Below the pieces are notes generated by a model. The model was not told the DNA's origin. It ran no database searches and was given only the letters and a program-made list of their open reading frames with translations. 64,000 nt of DNA from Streptomyces sp. NBC_01116. Its GTDB lineage: Bacteria > Actinomycetota > Actinomycetes > Streptomycetales > Streptomycetaceae. The stretch is taken from assembly GCF_041435495.1 (NCBI RefSeq), contig NZ_CP108644.1, positions 5,441,501 to 5,505,500 on the forward strand, given 5' to 3'. The position numbers and the translations under genes were made by a program. This document shows, one piece after another, positions 47,562 through 56,703 of the stretch (position 1 is the stretch's first letter; every line of letters begins with the position of its first letter).

Positions 47562-48424
47562 GCGCGATCGCCAAGGACGCCCCCTCGTTGGTCCCTCGCC
47601 CCGCCGGAGGCGTCACGCAGTCCGTGAAGGACTCCCTCGTCGTCGCCAAGCGGAATCTGATCCGCATGACCAGAATTCCCGAAATGATCCTTTTCGGGGT
47701 CATTCAGCCGGTCATGTTCGTGGTCCTGTTCACGTACGTCTTCGGCGGCTCGATCGCCATTCCCGGGGCCGGCGTCAGCAAGGCGGCCTACACGGAGTTC
47801 CTGATGGCCGGCATCTTCGCGCAGACCGTCACGTTCGCCACGGCCGGCGCGGGCGCGGGCATCGCCGACGACATGCACAAGGGGCTCATCGACCGGTTCC
47901 GGTCGCTGCCGATGGCGCGTGGCGCCGTACTCACCGGCCGTACGCTCGCGGACCTGGTCCAGACGGCCATCACGCTGGCCGTGCTGGCGGTCGTCGCCCT
48001 GATCGTCGGGTGGCGCACCCACGAGAACATCGGCAAGGTGCTCGCGGGCTTCGCCCTGCTCCTGCTGCTCGGGTACGCGTTCACCTGGATCGGCGCCCTG
48101 ATCGGGCTCTCGGTGCGCACCCCGGAGGCTGCGACCTCGGGCGGCCTGATCTGGCTGTTCCCGCTGACCTTCATCTCGAACGCCTTCGTGCCCGTCAACG
48201 GCATGCCGAAGTTCCTCCAGTACGTGGCCGAGTGGAACCCGTTCAGCGCCACGGTCCAGGCGGCGCGCGAGCTGTTCGGCAACACGATCGCCGGCGTGCC
48301 GAAGTCCGTGACCGGGGCCTGGCCGATGGAGCACCCCGTCTGGGCCTCGCTCATCTGGTCCGTCCTGATCATCGTGGTCTTCCGCACCCTCGCGGTCCGC
48401 AAGTACCGCTCGGCCTCCGTCTGA
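47558..48424 (+). CDS. ABC-2 type transporter permease, DrrB-like
   Basis: A 288-residue permease with six hydrophobic segments: SLVVAKRNLIRMTRIPEMILFGVIQPVMFVVLFTYVFG, YTEFLMAGIFAQTVTFAT, the AGAGIADDMHKGLIDRFRSLPMARGAVLTGRTLADLVQ loop characteristic of ABC-2 exporters, ITLAVLAVVALIVGW, FALLLLLGYAFTWIGALIGLSV, WLFPLTFISNAFVP, and a final helix. Translationally coupled to the ATPase gene. It probably exports a hydrophobic compound. The substrate is unknown. Confidence 0.95.
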   Translation: MSAIAKDAPSLVPRPAGGVTQSVKDSLVVAKRNLIRMTRIPEMILFGVIQPVMFVVLFTYVFGGSIAIPGAGVSKAAYTEFLMAGIFAQTVTFATAGAGAGIADDMHKGLIDRFRSLPMARGAVLTGRTLADLVQTAITLAVLAVVALIVGWRTHENIGKVLAGFALLLLLGYAFTWIGALIGLSVRTPEAATSGGLIWLFPLTFISNAFVPVNGMPKFLQYVAEWNPFSATVQAARELFGNTIAGVPKSVTGAWPMEHPVWASLIWSVLIIVVFRTLAVRKYRSASV

Positions 48425-48453
48425 CGCCCGGCACGCGACACCAGGGAGGCGCC

Positions 48454-49269
48454 ATGACCACCGCACCGGACGGCCCGGCCGCCGAACTGTCCGGCGCCCC
48501 GCCCGTCGTCGACCGGGCCGCCTGGCAGGCCGCGCGGGACGAGCTCCTGGTCCGCGAGAAGGCCCACACCCGCCAGGGCGACGCGCTCGCCGCGGCCCGC
48601 CGCCGACTGCCGATGACGGAGGTCGACGGGACGGTCGAGGTCGTCGGACCCGAGGGCCCGGTCCCGTTCCTGGACCTCTTCCAGGACCGCCGGGAGCTCG
48701 TCGTCTACCAGCACATGTGGTACGACGGCGCACCGCACCAGGGCCAGTGCGAGGGCTGCACCGACGCGGTCTGGCACATGAGGGACGCCGTCTACCTCAA
48801 CGCCCGGGGCGTCTCGTACGCCGTCCTGACCACGGGGTCCTGGGAAGAGGTGGCCGCCTACACCGCGTTCATGGGCTACACCCAGCCCTGGTACTCGGTA
48901 CGGGGCCTGGAGGCGCCGATCGGCGGCGAGATGGGGCACCTCGCCTGCTTCCTGCGCGACGGCGAGCGCGTGTTCCTCACCTACTCCACGACGGGCCGCG
49001 GGATCGAGTCGGCCAACGGCTCCTTCGGCCTGCTCGACCTGACGCCCTACGGCCGCGGCGAGGCGTGGGAGGACCGGCCCGAGGGCAGGCCCGCGATCGG
49101 CCGGGTCCGCGACGGCTGTCCGGGCGAGGGCGGCCAGGTCTGCTGGTACTGGCGCACCGACGCCGACGGGACCGCGAGCTGGGGCCCGGCCAGCCGCCCC
49201 ACCCCGCAGTGGACCCGCCCCGGCGCGACACCCGAGAAGACCCTCGGCCGCACCGGCGACTGCTCCTGA
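48454..49269 (+). CDS. DUF899 family thioredoxin-like protein
   Basis: A 271-residue protein of the DUF899 (thioredoxin-like AhpC/TSA-related) family: PVVDRAAWQAARDELLVREKAHTRQGDALAAARRRLPMTEVD, then LFQDRRELVVYQHMWYDGAPHQGQCEGCTDAVWHM with a CxxC pair, YLNARGVSYAVLTTGSWEEVAAYTAFMGYTQPWYSV, and FLRDGERVFLTYSTTGRGIES. Family members are found in actinobacteria and proteobacteria, often annotated only as DUF899; redox activity is suggested by CEGC but not proven. GGGAGG precedes ATG 48454, 29 bp after the exporter operon. Confidence 0.88.
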   Translation: MTTAPDGPAAELSGAPPVVDRAAWQAARDELLVREKAHTRQGDALAAARRRLPMTEVDGTVEVVGPEGPVPFLDLFQDRRELVVYQHMWYDGAPHQGQCEGCTDAVWHMRDAVYLNARGVSYAVLTTGSWEEVAAYTAFMGYTQPWYSVRGLEAPIGGEMGHLACFLRDGERVFLTYSTTGRGIESANGSFGLLDLTPYGRGEAWEDRPEGRPAIGRVRDGCPGEGGQVCWYWRTDADGTASWGPASRPTPQWTRPGATPEKTLGRTGDCS

Positions 49270-49383
49270 CCCGGCCCGCGGGAACGGCCCCGGGCGCGGG
49301 CGACGGGGCACAGGAGCCCCGGGCGTACGGCGCGTACGCGCCGCATCGGGGGCCGGCCCTGGCCGTACGGCCCACACGACGCA

Positions 49384-49417
49384 CGGGAGCCCCGGCCGCT
49401 CATGGCCGGGGCTCCCG
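49384..49417. terminator. bidirectional terminator
   Basis: Fourteen-bp perfect stem CGGGAGCCCCGGCC/GGCCGGGGCTCCCG (49384-49397/49404-49417), 6-nt loop, between convergent DUF899 and greA. Confidence 0.9.
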
Positions 49418-49443
49418 CGTCGTTCCGTCGTGATGCGGCCGGA

Positions 49444-49941
49444 TCAGCCGGCGTAGGGCTTCGCCGCCAGGATCTTCACCGAGGCCGTCTTGCCGTTCGG
49501 CAGCTCGTAGTCGGCGTCGTCGCCCGTCCGCTTGCCGTTCACACCGAGGCCGAGCGGGGACTGCGGGGAGTACGTCTCGATCTCCGTGCTGGCGTACTCA
49601 CGGGAGGCGAGCAGGAAGGTCAGCGTGTCGCTCTCATCGCCGTCGAAGGCGATCGTGACGACCATGCCGGGCTCGACCACGCCGTCGTCGGCCGGCGCCT
49701 CGCCGACCTTCGCGTGCTCCAGGAGCTGGGTCAGCTGGCGCACCCGCAGCTCCATCTTGCCCTGCTCCTCCTTGGCCGCGTGGTACCCGCCGTTCTCCCG
49801 GAGGTCACCCTCCTCACGGGCCGCCGCGATCTTGACGGCGATCTCCGTGCGCGCGGGACCAGACAGGTACTCCAGCTCGGCCTTGAGCTGGTTGTACGCC
49901 TCCTGCGTGAGCCAGGTGACGTTTTCGCTGGTCTGGGTCAC
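49444..49941 (-). CDS. greA: transcription elongation factor GreA
   Basis: A 165-residue GreA. The N-terminal coiled coil (WLTQEAYNQLKAELEYLSGPARTEIAVKIAAAREEGDLRENGGYHAAKEEQGKMELRVRQLTQLL) holds the acidic tip residues, DLRENGGYHAAKEEQ being the signature, and the C-terminal FKBP-like domain ends PLGLGVNGKRTGDDADYELPNGKTASVKILAAKPYAG. It restarts paused RNA polymerase by transcript cleavage. GTG 49941 has GAGGAG upstream. It lies between two terminators and downstream of a DUF4307 gene on the same strand. Confidence 0.97.
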   Translation of the reverse strand: MTQTSENVTWLTQEAYNQLKAELEYLSGPARTEIAVKIAAAREEGDLRENGGYHAAKEEQGKMELRVRQLTQLLEHAKVGEAPADDGVVEPGMVVTIAFDGDESDTLTFLLASREYASTEIETYSPQSPLGLGVNGKRTGDDADYELPNGKTASVKILAAKPYAG

Positions 49942-50125
49942 AGGTGCTCCTCGTCGGTGCTGGGAATACAAAGGATCGCCCTACCCAGAAGCATGTGCTT
50001 CTCCGGGTGGGCGAAACCACGAGCCTAACAATTCCGCAGGAAAAGGGGGAGAAGGTAAACCGGCAGACCCCTCACACGGCCGATGTGATCCGTATCGTCG
50101 CAGGTCAGCGGGGGTGTGGAGGGAA

Positions 50126-50542
50126 TCAGCCCTGCGGGCCGTCGTCGGCGGTGCAGCCCATCGGCTCGACCGCGGTCGCCCTGGACCGGGTCACCACGGT
50201 CACGACCTCGTCGATCCGGTCCTCGGCCCGGTCGAAACGGACCTCCTTGCGGCCCACCTCGGAGCCGTCCTCGCTGAGCGCCCGCACCAGGCAGTAGCCG
50301 TGGCCCTCGCGGTCCTTGCGGACCTCCAGGTGGACATCGGCCCGCGTGTCGGAGACGACCTTGAACTTGATCATCTCGGCGCTGATGCCCTGGCCGCCCA
50401 CGTAGTCGAAGCCGATCCACCCGATCACGCCGAGCAGGGCGACGCCCAGGACCGATCCGACGATCTTCAGCTTGCGGTCCGCGCGCTGATCCTCGGTCCG
50501 GCCGTACCGCCCCTCGGGCAGGGCCTCACGAACCGTCGTCAT
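50126..50542 (-). CDS. DUF4307 domain-containing membrane protein
   Basis: A 138-residue protein with a charged N-terminus (LPEGRYGRTEDQRADRK), one helix (LKIVGSVLGVALLGVIGWIGFDYV), then an extracytoplasmic domain (ISAEMIKFKVVSDTRADVHLEVRKDREGHGYCLVRALSEDGSEVGRKEV...GCTADDGPQG) with two cysteines. The EGRYG segment and the CxVRAxxxDGxEVGR pattern are DUF4307 of actinobacteria. ATG 50542 follows GGAGGG. It is divergent from mca, as in other streptomycetes. Function unknown. Confidence 0.9.
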   Translation of the reverse strand: MTTVREALPEGRYGRTEDQRADRKLKIVGSVLGVALLGVIGWIGFDYVGGQGISAEMIKFKVVSDTRADVHLEVRKDREGHGYCLVRALSEDGSEVGRKEVRFDRAEDRIDEVVTVVTRSRATAVEPMGCTADDGPQG

Positions 50543-50670
50543 GATCGTTCCCTCCGGACCGGGCATCGAGGAATTTTCCGGCCCATCGTTCAGTCACTAT
50601 AGAAGCCGCCCGCCCGTCACCCGACCGCGCCCCACACCGATGCCGCGCGGGCGCGGCGCCTCTCGAGAAA

Positions 50671-50729
50671 GAGACCCGGACCGACCGCGACAGAGACCCG
50701 GACCGACTTCGACGGAGACCCGGACCGAC
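50671..50729 (+). repeat. 22-bp tandem repeat, three copies, upstream of mca
   Basis: GAGACCCGGACCGAC starts at 50671, 50693 and 50715 with 7 variable bases between units. It continues as looser GACC-containing repeats up to 50760. It lies in the mca 5' region. Confidence 0.85.
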
Positions 50730-50778
50730 CGGAACGACCCAGGATCGACCAGAGCGACCAATGACTGAGGATCGAGCT

Positions 50779-51660
50779 TTGACTGAGCAGCTGCGACTGA
50801 TGGCCGTTCACGCCCACCCCGACGACGAGTCGAGCAAGGGCGCGGCCACCATGGCCAAGTACGTGTCCGAGGGGGTGGACGTGCTGGTCGTGACCTGCAC
50901 GGGAGGCGAGCGCGGCTCCATCCTCAACCCGAAGCTCCAGGGCGACGCGTACATCGAGAAGAACATCCACGAGGTGCGCAAGAAGGAGATGGACGAGGCC
51001 CGGGAGATCCTGGGCGTCCAGCAGGAGTGGCTCGGCTTCGTCGACTCGGGGCTGCCCGAGGGCGACCCGCTGCCGCCGCTTCCCGAGGGCTGCTTCGCCC
51101 TGGAGGACCCCGAGACCGCCGCGGGGCGCCTGGTGGCGAAGATCCGCGCGTTCCGGCCGCAGGTCATCACCACGTACGACGAGAACGGCGGCTACCCGCA
51201 CCCCGACCACATCATGACGCACACGATCTCGATGATCGCGTTCGACGGCGCGGCCGACGCGGAGCGGTTCCCGGAGGACGAGTTCGGCCCGGTCTGGACG
51301 CCGCGGAAGCTCTACTACAACCAGGGCTTCAACCGGCCGCGCACCGTCGCCCTGCACGAGGCGCTCCTCGCCCGCGGTCTGGAGTCCCCGTACGGCGAGT
51401 GGCTGGAGCGCTGGGAGGAGTTCGAGCGCGTGGAACGCACGCTGACCACGCACGTTCCCTGCGACGAGTTCTACGAGATCCGCGACAAGGCGCTCATCGC
51501 GCACGCCACGCAGATCGACCCCGAGGGCGGCTGGTTCCGGGTCCCGATGGACATCCAGCGCGAGGTGTGGCCCACCGAGGAGTACGAGCTGGCGAAGTCT
51601 CTGGTCGATACCTCCCTCCCCGAGAGCGACCTCTTCGCGGGCATCCGCGACAATGCCTGA
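50779..51660 (+). CDS. mca: mycothiol S-conjugate amidase
   Basis: A 293-residue zinc amidase of the MshB/Mca (LmbE-like) family. It cleaves mycothiol conjugates to a mercapturic acid and glucosaminyl-inositol for export of toxins. Motifs: MAVHAHPDDESSKGAATMAKYV with zinc-binding His and Asp pairs, VVTCTGGERGSILNPKL, GYPHPDHIMTH with the third zinc His, and WFRVP at the C-terminus. TTG 50779 has GAGGA upstream and gives the usual TEQLRLMAVHAHPDD start; ATG 50761 would add six residues. Presence of mca marks a mycothiol-containing actinomycete. Confidence 0.95.
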   Translation: MTEQLRLMAVHAHPDDESSKGAATMAKYVSEGVDVLVVTCTGGERGSILNPKLQGDAYIEKNIHEVRKKEMDEAREILGVQQEWLGFVDSGLPEGDPLPPLPEGCFALEDPETAAGRLVAKIRAFRPQVITTYDENGGYPHPDHIMTHTISMIAFDGAADAERFPEDEFGPVWTPRKLYYNQGFNRPRTVALHEALLARGLESPYGEWLERWEEFERVERTLTTHVPCDEFYEIRDKALIAHATQIDPEGGWFRVPMDIQREVWPTEEYELAKSLVDTSLPESDLFAGIRDNA

Positions 51661-51901
51661 TATGTACGCGACCCAGGCACTGACGCACCTCGTCCCGCTC
51701 GCCGCCGAAGAGCTCGACAAGAACAAGGTCACCCCCGGCGTCCTCGGCTTCCTCGTCTTCGCGGCGCTCGCCGTCGGCGTGTGGGCCCTGATGAAGTCGA
51801 TGAACCGCCACATGGGCCGGGTGAACTTCGAGGAAGCCCCCGACCCGGACGCGGTGGCGGCCGAGCCCGTCGCCGACGGGGCGGCCGCCCCCCGGAAGTA
51901 G
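51653..51901 (+). CDS. small membrane protein downstream of mca
   Basis: An 82-residue protein with one clear helix at about residues 28-46 (VLGFLVFAALAVGVWALMKSM), a short N-terminus containing a weakly hydrophobic segment (YATQALTHLVPLAAEEL), and an acidic C-terminal tail (FEEAPDPDAVAAEPVADG). ATG 51653 overlaps the mca stop by 8 nt; ATG 51662, 1 nt after the mca stop, is an alternative. The linkage mca-small membrane protein is conserved in streptomycetes. Function unknown. Confidence 0.8.
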   Translation: MPDMYATQALTHLVPLAAEELDKNKVTPGVLGFLVFAALAVGVWALMKSMNRHMGRVNFEEAPDPDAVAAEPVADGAAAPRK

Positions 51902-52005
51902 CCCGCGCCGAGGCCGCGCGTACGGGAAGGGCGTCCGGCCCCGCTGCCGGACGCCCGTTCGCGCGTCTGCGCCCGGTCACGGCCGTGTCGTGACCGGGCG
52001 TGCCG

Positions 52006-55000
52006 TCACGGCCGGGCCGGCTCCGCCGGGACGCCCATGATCTGGCCGGCGGCACGGGCCGGGGTGAGCCCGAGCCGCCACGCCTGCCAGCCGTCCTCCA
52101 GATCCACGCCCCGCTCCAGGGCCACCGCGAACGCCGCCGCCGACTGCTCCAGCTTGCCGTCCCGCGCCGGGTGCGGGGCCGCCATCAGCTCGGCCAGCTC
52201 CTGCTGCGCGACCACCGTGCCCACCTCGCTGCCCCCGGGCGAGGCGTACGGCAGCAGCGTGCAGCGCAGGAACCGGGCCCAGTCGCCGCCCCGCGCGTCC
52301 CCGTACGAGGCGAACAGCTCCGCCGCCTCACCGCACAGCTCCAGCGCCTGCGGCGCCCGCCCGTTGCCCGCGTCGATCAGCGCCAGCTCCACGCACGCCC
52401 ACGCCTCCCCGTACGGCACCTTGATCCGCCGGAAGTCGGCCCGCGCGTCCATCAGCAGCTGCCGGGCGAACCCGGAATTGCGCAGGTTGCCCGTCTGCGC
52501 GGCCCGCTGGTCCCGGGTCACCCGGCCCGAGTGGTGCCGGGCGCACGCCAGCCCGTACACGTCCCGCATCCGCGAGAACATCGTGCGGGACCGCTCCAGC
52601 TCACGCACCGCCTGATCGGTGTCCCCGTCCTCCTCCAGGGCCTGGCCCAGATAGAACAGGGTCCACGCCTCGCCGCGCGCGTCCTCGTTGTCCCGGTGCC
52701 GGGCCAGGGCGTCCCGCAACTGCTCCAGCGCGGCCGCCGGATCGCCGTCCACCAGCCGGGCCCGGGCCAGCTGGGTGATCGCCCACGCCTCACCGCGTCC
52801 GTCGCGGGTGCGCCCGTACAGCTCCAGGGCCGTGCTCAGCGCCTCCTCCGCCGGGCCGACCTCGCCCGTCCGCAGCCGCACCTGGCCCAGCTGGAACTGC
52901 GTCCAGGCCTCACCGTGCAGCGACTCACCCTCCCGGTGCAGCCGCAGCGCGTCGTCCAGCAGCGCCAGCGCCCTCGTCAGATCGCCCCGGTCGCGCTCCA
53001 CGGCCGCCAGGGCGTGCAGGGTCCAGGCCCGGTCCTCGGCCTGCGCCTCGGACGACTGGAGCGCCAGCGCCTCGCCGAGCCGGGCCGCCGCCTCCGTCAG
53101 ATTGCCCTGGTGGTGCAGGGTGATGCCGAGCGAGCAGAGGGCCAGCGCCTCGCCCGCGTCGTTCTGCGCCTCGTGGTAGAGCCCGACGACGGAGGACAGC
53201 GTGGTGCGGGCCTTGTCCAGCTCGCCGAGCTGCCGGGCCGCGATGCCCGTACGCCACTGCACCGAGCGCTCCAGCAGCCCCTGGTCCACGGCCTGCGTCA
53301 GCTCGCTGATCTCACCCAGGCGGTACAGGTCGCCGCGCAGCAGGCAGTAGTCGCACAGGGCGCCCAGCAGATGCAGCACCGTGCCCTGGTCGACGCCCTC
53401 CGCGTGCCGCAGCGCCGCCGTGATGAAGCTCGACTCGTCGTCCAGCCAGCGCAGCGCCGAGTCCAGCGAACCGAAGCCGTGCGAGCCGAACTGCCCGGCC
53501 CGCGTCGACATCTTCCCGTCGACCATCCGGATCACCGCGTCGGCCAGCTCCGCGTAGTTCGTCAGCAGCCGCTCCTGCGCCGCCGTCCGCTCGGCCGGCT
53601 CCTCCTCGTCCAGCAGCCGGGCCAGCGCGAAGGCCCGCACCAGGTCGTGCAGCCGGTAGCGCGACCCCCGTACGCGGGTGAGCAGCCCGGCCCGTGCCAG
53701 CACGGTCAGCAGCCGCTCCGCCTCCTGCTCGTCCGCCGCGAGCAGCGACGCGGCCGCCGCCGCACCCAGGCTCGCCCGGCCCGCCAGCGCGAGCCGCCGC
53801 AGCAGCCGCCGGGCCTGATCACCCTGGTCGGTGTAGCGCAGCCACAGTGCCCGCTCCACCGGATCGACCGGGCCGTACGCGCCCAGGTCCCGCGCCAGCG
53901 TGTGCCGACTGCGCGCCCCCAGCGCGGAACCCGCCACCCGCAGCGCCAGCGGCAGCCCGCCGCACAGCTCCACGACGGCCTCCGTGGACGGGTAGTCGTA
54001 GGGCCCGGCCTCCTCTTCCTCGGCGACCTCGCGCAGCAGCTCCTCCGCGCCCGCCGCGTCCAGCGGGCCGACCGGCAGGTGGTGCACCCAGGCCGGCAGG
54101 TCCTCGGGCAGCTCCAGCGGCTCCCGGGCGGTGACGATCACCAGACTGTCCGAGCGCTCCGGCACCAGGGTGCGGACCTGCCCGGCGTCCGTCGCGTCGT
54201 CGAGCACGATCGTGACCGGCGTCCCCGTGAGGTGCTGGTGGTACAGCTCGCCGAGCCGCCGCACCTGCTGCTCGGCCGAAGCGCTCTCCCGGAACAGCAA
54301 CTGCTCGCGCGGCGCGCCCAGCCGGTTCAGCAGGTGCAGCAACGCGTCCCGGGTCGGCAGCGGGCTCTCCCCGGCGACCTGGCCGCGCAGGTCGACCACG
54401 CACGCACCCCGGAACTGGTCCTTGAGCGCATGGGCGGCCCGCACCGCGAGCGCCGTACGCCCCGCACCCGGCTCGCCGTGCAGCACGACGACCGTCGGCC
54501 GGGTCTGCGTGGAGGCGCGGGCCGCGTGCACCCACTGGGCGATCTGCGCCAGCTCGGAGCGCCGCCCCGTGAACGGCCCCTCCGCCTTCGGGAGATGCCC
54601 GAAGGACTGCTCCAGCACCACCCGGGTGCGGGCCGCGGCGCTGCGGTCCCCGCCGCGCAACTGGCGCCCCACCGGAGCGGTCTGCTTCTTCGGGGCGCGC
54701 GCGGCCGGCGTCAGCATGCGCTGCTGGTCCAGGTACGGGCGGATGCCCCGTACCTCCAGGGCGGTCAGCCACTGGAGCCGCAACTGCTCGGCCCCGCCCG
54801 GCTGTCCGGCGGCTCCGGCGCGGCGGTGGGCGGCGGGCCAGTGCGAGGCGGTCGCCTTCGCCACCGTCGTCGCCGTGCCGGCCACCGCGACGGCCGCGCC
54901 CGCACCGAGGGCCAGGCCGGTGTTCGCGCCGAGCGCCAGATCCGCGCCGAACGCGGCGGCCGCGGCAACGCCCGTCACCAGCATGGGTGTTCCGAGCGTC

Positions 55001-55227
55001 GCCCTGCTGAACCGCTCCGAGAGCGGGCGCTCTCCCGCCGCCACCGAGTCCAGTGCCTGCGTGTACGCGGCGTACTCCTCGCCCGCGCTGGCGGCCATGG
55101 TGTCGAGCGCGGCCCGCGCCCGCGACATCAGCGCACCGGCATCGGTCCGTCCGCCGGTGCGCCGCGTCTCCTCCTCCACGGCGCGCACCAACAGCCTCTC
55201 GGCTTCCGCCCGATGGCTGTCCCGCAT
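52006..55227 (-). CDS. STAND-class NTPase with NB-ARC-like domain and TPR repeats
   Basis: A 1073-residue protein. Residues 1-75 are helical and charged; 78-120 is a Gly/Ala hydrophobic region (LGTPMLVTGVAAAAAFGADLALGANTGLALGAGAAVAVAG) that may be a membrane hairpin. The NTPase part starts near 225 (FTGRRSELAQIAQWV), with Walker A GEPGAGRT near 250, Walker B VTIVLDDATDA, EPLELPEDLP, and the ELCGGLPLALRV motif of NB-ARC/AP-ATPases, followed by a winged-helix part. From about 620 to the C-terminus come about ten TPR-like units (for example EALALCSLGITLHHQGNLTEAAARLGEALAL). Such proteins act as signalling switches; no effector domain (TIR, nuclease or HTH) is fused. ATG 55227. Confidence 0.92.
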   Translation of the reverse strand: MRDSHRAEAERLLVRAVEEETRRTGGRTDAGALMSRARAALDTMAASAGEEYAAYTQALDSVAAGERPLSERFSRATLGTPMLVTGVAAAAAFGADLALGANTGLALGAGAAVAVAGTATTVAKATASHWPAAHRRAGAAGQPGGAEQLRLQWLTALEVRGIRPYLDQQRMLTPAARAPKKQTAPVGRQLRGGDRSAAARTRVVLEQSFGHLPKAEGPFTGRRSELAQIAQWVHAARASTQTRPTVVVLHGEPGAGRTALAVRAAHALKDQFRGACVVDLRGQVAGESPLPTRDALLHLLNRLGAPREQLLFRESASAEQQVRRLGELYHQHLTGTPVTIVLDDATDAGQVRTLVPERSDSLVIVTAREPLELPEDLPAWVHHLPVGPLDAAGAEELLREVAEEEEAGPYDYPSTEAVVELCGGLPLALRVAGSALGARSRHTLARDLGAYGPVDPVERALWLRYTDQGDQARRLLRRLALAGRASLGAAAAASLLAADEQEAERLLTVLARAGLLTRVRGSRYRLHDLVRAFALARLLDEEEPAERTAAQERLLTNYAELADAVIRMVDGKMSTRAGQFGSHGFGSLDSALRWLDDESSFITAALRHAEGVDQGTVLHLLGALCDYCLLRGDLYRLGEISELTQAVDQGLLERSVQWRTGIAARQLGELDKARTTLSSVVGLYHEAQNDAGEALALCSLGITLHHQGNLTEAAARLGEALALQSSEAQAEDRAWTLHALAAVERDRGDLTRALALLDDALRLHREGESLHGEAWTQFQLGQVRLRTGEVGPAEEALSTALELYGRTRDGRGEAWAITQLARARLVDGDPAAALEQLRDALARHRDNEDARGEAWTLFYLGQALEEDGDTDQAVRELERSRTMFSRMRDVYGLACARHHSGRVTRDQRAAQTGNLRNSGFARQLLMDARADFRRIKVPYGEAWACVELALIDAGNGRAPQALELCGEAAELFASYGDARGGDWARFLRCTLLPYASPGGSEVGTVVAQQELAELMAAPHPARDGKLEQSAAAFAVALERGVDLEDGWQAWRLGLTPARAAGQIMGVPAEPARP

Positions 55228-55383
55228 ATGCGTCCCCCTCCGAGTGCCGCGTTCCGGACCTCGGGTTCCGGAACGTCGGATACCAAGCGTCAGATACCAA
55301 GCGTCGGGGTCAAGTGTCCTGCGTGGCGCGCTCCGGCGCGAGGGGCGCCGGGCAAGGGGAGGGTCAAGGCGCTGGCGGACGTC

Positions 55384-56529
55384 TCATGCCTGCGGCTCCC
55401 CGCCGCCCTCCTCCTCGTCCTCCACCGGCAGTCCCAGAGCGAGCCGGGCCTCCCACTCCTCCCCGGAGGCGTCCTCGTCGCCGTCCCAGCGCTCGTCGAA
55501 CTCCGCCCGGTCGGGGGCCGTTGCCGCGGACCGCTGGATGCCGGACAGGGCGTCGAGCCGGTTCGCGAGCGCGATGACCGGGCCGCGCGCCCGCTCCGGG
55601 AGGCCGTCGACCGCACGCAGCAGCTTCGCCGACTCGGCCCCGCCTTCCGCCATCCGCCCGGCCCACGCGGTGGCCGCGGCCAGATCGGTGTCCACCTTCC
55701 CGGAGGCGCTGAACCACGCTTCGGAGGAGGGCCGCATCGCCTTCAGGTACGCCCGCTGACCGGCGTCCCACGCGCCGGGGTCCTGCCGCAGGGAAACCTC
55801 CGGCAGGCCGGCCTCCGCGCCCAGCCAGCACCGCACGGTCCGGTCCCCGCCGGTCCCGCTGACCGACTCCGGGTAGTAGGAGGAGAACCCGACGTCCGGC
55901 AGGGCCCAGGTGTCCGGTGCGAAGTCGTGGAGCAGCGGCACACAGCCCTCGAAAGCCTGCGCCGAGACGGTCGCGGGGTCGGAGATGGCGTGGTCACCCT
56001 TCAGCCGGAACGTTCCGTAGACCTGGGCCGGATGAGGCCGGTCGCACGGCACGATCTCGACGGACGTGTCCGTCATCCGTTCGTGCTCGACCTCTTGGGG
56101 GGAGAACAGCCCGCCCGCCGGTGCGAAGCAGTCCCCGGCCTTCAGGTGGATCAGGGTTCCCGCCTTCGTGTCCCGGGAGCCGAGGAGGCCCCCGCCCTCC
56201 TCCGTCCACGCGGTGAACCGCGCCCCGCCGATCACCAGCAGCAGGGCGGTCAGCACGACCACCACCCCGCCCACGGCCGTCCCGGCGATCGCGAGCCCCT
56301 TGCCGCGCTTGCCGTTGCCGGGGAACCGCACCAGCGCGACGATCCCGAGGACGAGCCCCAGCGGCGCGAGGCAGACGAGCAGCGACAGCACGAGCGAGGC
56401 GACGGCGAGGCCGCTGAGCGGCGGCTGCGGGGCGGGCTGCCCGGGGCCGTACGGGCCCACCGCAGGGGCAAGGCCGGGCGCGGGAGGCCCGGAGGCAGGG
56501 GAGGACGGCGGAGGCGGCGGCACGGTCAT
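55384..56529 (-). CDS. DUF4190 and septum formation domain-containing membrane protein
   Basis: A 381-residue protein. Pro-rich cytoplasmic N-terminus (residues 1-37), a DUF4190 pair of helices (LSGLAVASLVLSLLVCLAPLGLVLGIVALV and GKGLAIAGTAVGGVVVVLTALLLVIGG), then an exported septum-formation-like domain (LIHLKAGDCFAPAGG, VEIVPCDRPHPAQVYGTFRL, CVPLLHDFAPDT, SVSGTGGDRTVRCWLG), with the C-D/E-F...P-C-x-x-P-H-x-x-E/Q-V pattern and cysteines likely in disulfides. The C-terminal tail is acidic. ATG 56529. Downstream of it on the same strand is the STAND gene, 156 bp further, so a common transcript is possible. Confidence 0.88.
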   Translation of the reverse strand: MTVPPPPPSSPASGPPAPGLAPAVGPYGPGQPAPQPPLSGLAVASLVLSLLVCLAPLGLVLGIVALVRFPGNGKRGKGLAIAGTAVGGVVVVLTALLLVIGGARFTAWTEEGGGLLGSRDTKAGTLIHLKAGDCFAPAGGLFSPQEVEHERMTDTSVEIVPCDRPHPAQVYGTFRLKGDHAISDPATVSAQAFEGCVPLLHDFAPDTWALPDVGFSSYYPESVSGTGGDRTVRCWLGAEAGLPEVSLRQDPGAWDAGQRAYLKAMRPSSEAWFSASGKVDTDLAAATAWAGRMAEGGAESAKLLRAVDGLPERARGPVIALANRLDALSGIQRSAATAPDRAEFDERWDGDEDASGEEWEARLALGLPVEDEEEGGGEPQA

Positions 56530-56703
56530 GACCCTGTGCCCTTTCGTCAGGGTGAGCAGCGCAGGAGTCCGTGTGGGGCCGGGGTGCCGGAACGGTAGCA
56601 CTGCGGATCCCCGCGCTCGTCACCGCGTAACCCCTGCCACCTGCGCATTCACCTCCGGGAACGGCGGGCGTCTGCGCGGTCAGCCGGCCGCCCTCCCCGC
56701 CTC

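Noticed and set aside
50671..50729. 22-bp repeats as a possible CRISPR
   Set aside because: Units are contiguous with only 7 variable bases, much shorter than spacers; ordinary tandem repeat.
52000..56598. 1532-codon open frame on the plus strand opposite the STAND and septum-domain genes
   Set aside because: Its translation is Arg/Gly/Gln-rich low complexity; the antisense of high-GC3 genes generates it. The minus-strand genes have recognisable domains.
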